64,000 bases of DNA, taken from the NCBI RefSeq assembly GCF_002750975.1, contig NZ_PEJS01000001.1:1488001-1552000 (forward strand), read 5' to 3'. The notes under the pieces were generated by a model. That model did no database searches. It was not told the origin of the DNA and saw only the letters and a program-made list of their open reading frames with translations. The stretch is from Stenotrophomonas indicatrix. GTDB lineage: Bacteria; Pseudomonadota; Gammaproteobacteria; Xanthomonadales; Xanthomonadaceae. Both the position numbers and the translations under genes were made by a program. Below, in pieces: positions 61,164-64,000 of this stretch (positions are counted from its first letter, which is position 1; every line of letters starts with the position of its first letter).

Positions 61164-62408
61164 TCAGTCCGCCAGCGGCGCTGGTGCGTCTTCGCCGTAA
61201 GTGGCGTAGGCGCTGCCACACGTCGCGTGTGCCGCCGCATTGGCAGGCAGGCCGGTGGCCTTGATGCCACGCCGGGAATTGCCCGCGAGCACTTCCACGT
61301 AACGCTCTGCTGCCATCGTGCCGTCGGGCAGAACATAGAGCAGCACGCGCTGCAGGGTGGATTGGCCATCCAGTGGCTGTGGCTGGCGGAATGCAGGGAC
61401 CTGCACGCGTGCGCGATGCCATACCTGCGGTGCGGCGGCAGTCTGCCAGCGAACCTGCAACGGCTGGTCGAGATTCAGCAGCGCGACGCCGGTGGTGTGG
61501 TTGGACGCCGTGCACGCCGCGGGGGGCGCAGGAATGGGCGCGATGGCGTCGTCGCCGATGTCCAGCGTCGCGCCATTGATTTCCAGGCGCACGATCGGCG
61601 CGGCGCCGTAGTTGTGCGTCTTGAACTGCACCAGCCCTTCCACGCGGCTGCGCTCGAGTTCGTATTCGGTAGCGCCGGCCAGACGCGCCAGCGCGGGGGC
61701 AACCTCGACGTGGTCTGCATAGTGGTAGTAGAGGTGCACGATGCCTGGCCCGCCCGATGTGCCCCACACGCGGGTGAGGGCTGTGGTATCCGGATAGGAC
61801 TGGCGACGCAGGGGCAGGGTGCTTGCAGTGCCTTCGGAAGGCGCGCCATAGCGGTAGCGCTCGATCCCGGGCTTCAGCCGTGCGTTGTCGTAGGGGAAGG
61901 CGTTGTCTGCATCGGACTGCGCGTTCGGATAGCGGTGGAAGGCAACGAAGCGCTGGGGGGTGTCGCCTTGCATGGGCAGGTCCGGTCCCGCGCCGGAGTA
62001 GGTGGAGGCATAGGGTGAGGTGTCCAGCCACAGTGCATGGCCACTGAGGTTGATGTGCGTTTCTGCGATGGCCGCACGCGAGCCACCCGTGGCGGTATCC
62101 AGGTCCCCGCGCAGCGAATCACCCAGCGGATAGATGAGCAGGGCGAGGACAGTGGGCACGAACATCAGGGCATGCACCCGGCCCGGCACGTGCCCGCGCT
62201 CGCGCACCATGTAGCGGCCCCAGGCCAGCAGGAGCAGCACCAGCAGCGGCACCCCGATCCACAGCGCGAGGGTGATCAACGCCACCACGCCCCAGCCGAG
62301 ATTCGGGGTGCAGACCGCGATCAGGCCAAGCGCGGCGAGCAGGCTGGCCAGGACCAGCGAGACGCCGATACCGAAGCGGTAGTTCCTGTACGGGGTAGCA
62401 GTCATCAC
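61164..62408 (-). CDS. Membrane protein with a large periplasmic domain, unknown function
   Basis: The 414-residue product starts with two or three hydrophobic helices (FGIGVSLVLASLLAALGLIAV, WGVVALITLALWIGVPLLVLLLLAWG and FVPTVLALLIYPL). A large, probably periplasmic, domain of about 310 residues follows, rich in short strands. It has no recognised family or motif, and contains a few cysteines near the C terminus (PPAACTASNH, AHATCGSAYATYG) that could pair. Two in-frame ATGs stand at the start; the first was kept. It is convergent with the membrane protein gene, 24 bases apart. Confidence 0.75.
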   Translation of the reverse strand: MMTATPYRNYRFGIGVSLVLASLLAALGLIAVCTPNLGWGVVALITLALWIGVPLLVLLLLAWGRYMVRERGHVPGRVHALMFVPTVLALLIYPLGDSLRGDLDTATGGSRAAIAETHINLSGHALWLDTSPYASTYSGAGPDLPMQGDTPQRFVAFHRYPNAQSDADNAFPYDNARLKPGIERYRYGAPSEGTASTLPLRRQSYPDTTALTRVWGTSGGPGIVHLYYHYADHVEVAPALARLAGATEYELERSRVEGLVQFKTHNYGAAPIVRLEINGATLDIGDDAIAPIPAPPAACTASNHTTGVALLNLDQPLQVRWQTAAAPQVWHRARVQVPAFRQPQPLDGQSTLQRVLLYVLPDGTMAAERYVEVLAGNSRRGIKATGLPANAAAHATCGSAYATYGEDAPAPLAD

Positions 62409-62480
62409 CGTTCCATCGGCAGGCCGGGGCGTGCCTGCATCTTGCCGGTTGGGTGGCTGCGTGGAAAGACGGAGGTGCTG

Positions 62481-63482
62481 TCAGCAACCCACCAGCCGGT
62501 CGGCGCTGAGGCCACTGCGGTGCTGGTTGCGGTATTCGATGGGGCTGGCATCGACCATGCCGCGGAAGTGCCGGCGGAACGATTCCTGCGATCCGAACCC
62601 GGCCTGTTCGGCCACCCACTGCAGCGGGCGGTCGGTGGTTTCCAGCAGTTCGCGTGCGTAGGCCACGCGTTCGCGGATGAGCCAATCGATGGGCGACAGG
62701 CCGGTGGCTTCCAGGAACTGCCGCTGCAGGGTGCGCTGGCTGAGTGCGGCCTGTTCGGCCAGGCTGCCCAGCGAATGCGGCTCGCGCAGGTTGCGGCGCA
62801 TCCACTCCATCAGTTTCGCCAGCCGCGTGGGCTCGCCCAGCGGAATCGCGCGGCTGACCCGCTGGCTGCGTTCGGCATCACGCCAAGGTGCCAGCACCAG
62901 CCGTTCGGCCACCAGATTGGCCACGCGCGCGCCGTAATCCTTGCGCACCATGTGCAGCATCATGTCTATGCCGGTGGCCGAGCCGGCCGAGGTGATGATG
63001 CTGCCGGCGTCCACGTACAGCACATCGTCGCGCACGTGGATGCGCGGAAATTCGCGCGCCAGCGTTTCGGTGAGGCGCCAGTGGGTGGTGGCTTGGCGAC
63101 CATCGAGCAATCCAGCCCAGGCGAGCACGAATGCACCGGAGCAGATGGACGTGATGCGTGCGCCGCGCGCGTGGGCGCGGGTGAGGGCATCAAGCAACGC
63201 CTGCGGCGGGCGCTCGCTGGGTTCGCGCCAGCCGGGAATGACGATGATGTCGGCGTCGTCGACAGCGCTCAGATCGTAGGGCAGTTGCACCTGCGCGCTG
63301 CCGAGCATGCGCAGTGCACCGGGTTCGCCAGCGCAGAGCTGGGTGCGGTACCAGGCCACGCCCAGTTCAGGGCGGATGGGCGCGAACAGGCCGACCGCGC
63401 AGCCGAATTCGAACAGGCCCTGGCCGTGGCAGGCCACGATGGCGACGGTGGGCGCGGTCGGATCGGCAGGCAGGGTGGGCAT
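62481..63482 (-). CDS. GlxA-family transcriptional regulator
   Basis: The 333-residue product joins a DJ-1/PfpI-like domain to an AraC-type DNA-binding domain. The N-terminal half has the nucleophile-elbow ARITSICSGAFVLAWAGLLDGRQATTHW. The C-terminal half has two helix-turn-helix motifs (GSLAEQAALSQRTLQRQFLEATGLSPIDWLIRERVAYARELLET and WVAEQAGFGSQESFRRHFRGMVDASP). This is the GlxA/FtrA/ArgR-like group, which regulates amine or amino-acid catabolism. The ligand is unknown. No divergent target gene is adjacent. Confidence 0.93.
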   Translation of the reverse strand: MPTLPADPTAPTVAIVACHGQGLFEFGCAVGLFAPIRPELGVAWYRTQLCAGEPGALRMLGSAQVQLPYDLSAVDDADIIVIPGWREPSERPPQALLDALTRAHARGARITSICSGAFVLAWAGLLDGRQATTHWRLTETLAREFPRIHVRDDVLYVDAGSIITSAGSATGIDMMLHMVRKDYGARVANLVAERLVLAPWRDAERSQRVSRAIPLGEPTRLAKLMEWMRRNLREPHSLGSLAEQAALSQRTLQRQFLEATGLSPIDWLIRERVAYARELLETTDRPLQWVAEQAGFGSQESFRRHFRGMVDASPIEYRNQHRSGLSADRLVGC

Positions 63483-63562
63483 GGCTTGATGCTACCGACG
63501 CAGGCACGTGCCGCTGAGTGGCGCGCGGGCATGAGGTGATGCCCGCACGGTATATGGAGTCC

Positions 63563-63653
63563 GGGGTCAGATCCTTTCCGCAGGAAGGGCACTGACCCTG
63601 CGGATTCGCGTGTATGGGGGCAGAGCCCTTTCCTTTGGAAAGGGATCCGACCC
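63563..63653. repeat. Two GGGTC-type palindromes before the TonB receptor gene
   Basis: Palindromes at 63563-63598 (GGGGTCAGATCC...ACTGACCC) and 63616-63653 (GCAGAGCCCTTTCC...GGAAAGGGATCC) fill much of the 315-base gap 63483-63797. They belong to the same family as those at 18302-18379. No promoter was fixed. The last 140 bases before the start codon show no other structure. Confidence 0.75.
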
Positions 63654-63797
63654 GGTGTGTGCAGGCTGCGTAAGGTCATTACCAGCAGTCATGTGGCTGG
63701 CGCGATGTGACGGTCACATGACGCGATATCCTCTGTCGCGTGTTGGGCGTGGGCTCTTGAATGGAGGCGTGTCTCCGGCCCACCCCCACGAGCCCCC

Positions 63798-64000
63798 ATG
63801 CCTGCTGCCCACATTCCTGCGCTGTCCACGCTCTCCCTGCTGATTGCCGCAACTCTTGCCGCTGCCCCGGCGTATGCGGCTGAGGCCGATGCACCGTCGG
63901 CGACCACTGCCACTTCTGCGAACCTTGCCGCGTCCACGCTGGATGCGGTGGTGGTGACCGGTTCACGCACCAGCACGCGCACGGTGAAGAACAGCTCGAC
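63798..64000 (+). CDS. TonB-dependent receptor, N-terminal part (runs off the window)
   Basis: The open frame begins ATG at 63798 and runs off the right edge after 67 codons. It starts with a signal peptide (LSLLIAATLAAAPAYA, cleavage near AYAAEA). A spacer follows, then LAASTLDAVVVTGSRTSTRTVKNSS, which contains the 'D-x-V-V-V-T-G-S/T-R' segment that ends the TonB box and opens the plug domain. The rest is needed to tell the substrate: siderophore, vitamin B12 or carbohydrate. A GTAG repeat cluster and a GlxA-type regulator lie upstream on the other strand. Confidence 0.85.
   Translation, partial: MPAAHIPALSTLSLLIAATLAAAPAYAAEADAPSATTATSANLAASTLDAVVVTGSRTSTRTVKNSS

Overview
The window reads as a high-GC gammaproteobacterial chromosome, most likely Stenotrophomonas (Xanthomonadaceae, S. 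maltophilia group). The basis is the gene order (cmk-rpsA-ihfB-lapAB-glycosyltransferase-wbpM-galU; ndk-rlmN-pilW-rodZ-yfgM-bamB-der; guaB-guaA) and the many short palindromes that begin with GTAG, which match the SMAG repeats described for S. maltophilia. No rRNA, tRNA, CRISPR array or intact insertion sequence was seen.

Region by region. 1-4.8 kb: the tail of an upstream gene, then a minus-strand block with a TraB-type membrane protein, an acetyltransferase, the agmatine-to-putrescine enzymes (aguB, aguA), a small secreted protein and zinc-less ribosomal protein L36. 5-13.3 kb: a plus-strand run for cytidylate kinase, ribosomal protein S1, IHF-beta, LapA/LapB and LPS sugar assembly. 13.3-18.2 kb: long composite inverted repeats, then a psrA-fadB-fadA fatty-acid oxidation operon with a PsrA-type operator. 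18.2-25.2 kb: a housekeeping and envelope operon (ndk to der). 25.2-33.6 kb: an acetyltransferase, a rhodanese-ThiF fusion, a CPA2 antiporter, folD, guaB and guaA.

33.6-40.5 kb is the main accessory region. It starts at the 3' end of guaA, a known integration site for genomic islands, and its codon use is clearly more AT-rich. It holds a multi-pass membrane protein, a protein ending in a variant diadenylate-cyclase (DAC) domain, and a tightly overlapping three-gene ABC-3C-type conflict system: an effector-like protein with a GDxGNDG...QxYAP motif, a small middle component, and a DUF2326 ATPase with a coiled coil. A minus-strand small gene at its right edge is preceded by a strongly structured element (nested hairpins at 40135-40258).

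40.5-50 kb mixes ordinary accessory genes with a type IV secretion effector locus. The gene at 46265-49471 encodes a zeta-toxin kinase fused to a C-terminal XVIPCD secretion domain, but codon 34 is a TAA stop, so the gene looks freshly inactivated. A candidate immunity gene overlaps its start codon by one base and is intact.

50-64 kb carries many small regulator-target pairs: an SRPBCC-ArsR-SRPBCC operon, a MarR regulator divergent from a TetX-like flavin monooxygenase with two palindromic operators, oleate hydratase, a divergent SDR/AraC pair, a TetR regulator whose palindrome recurs before the next gene, a GlxA-type regulator, and the start of a TonB-dependent receptor. All functions are read from sequence alone; no database search was run.
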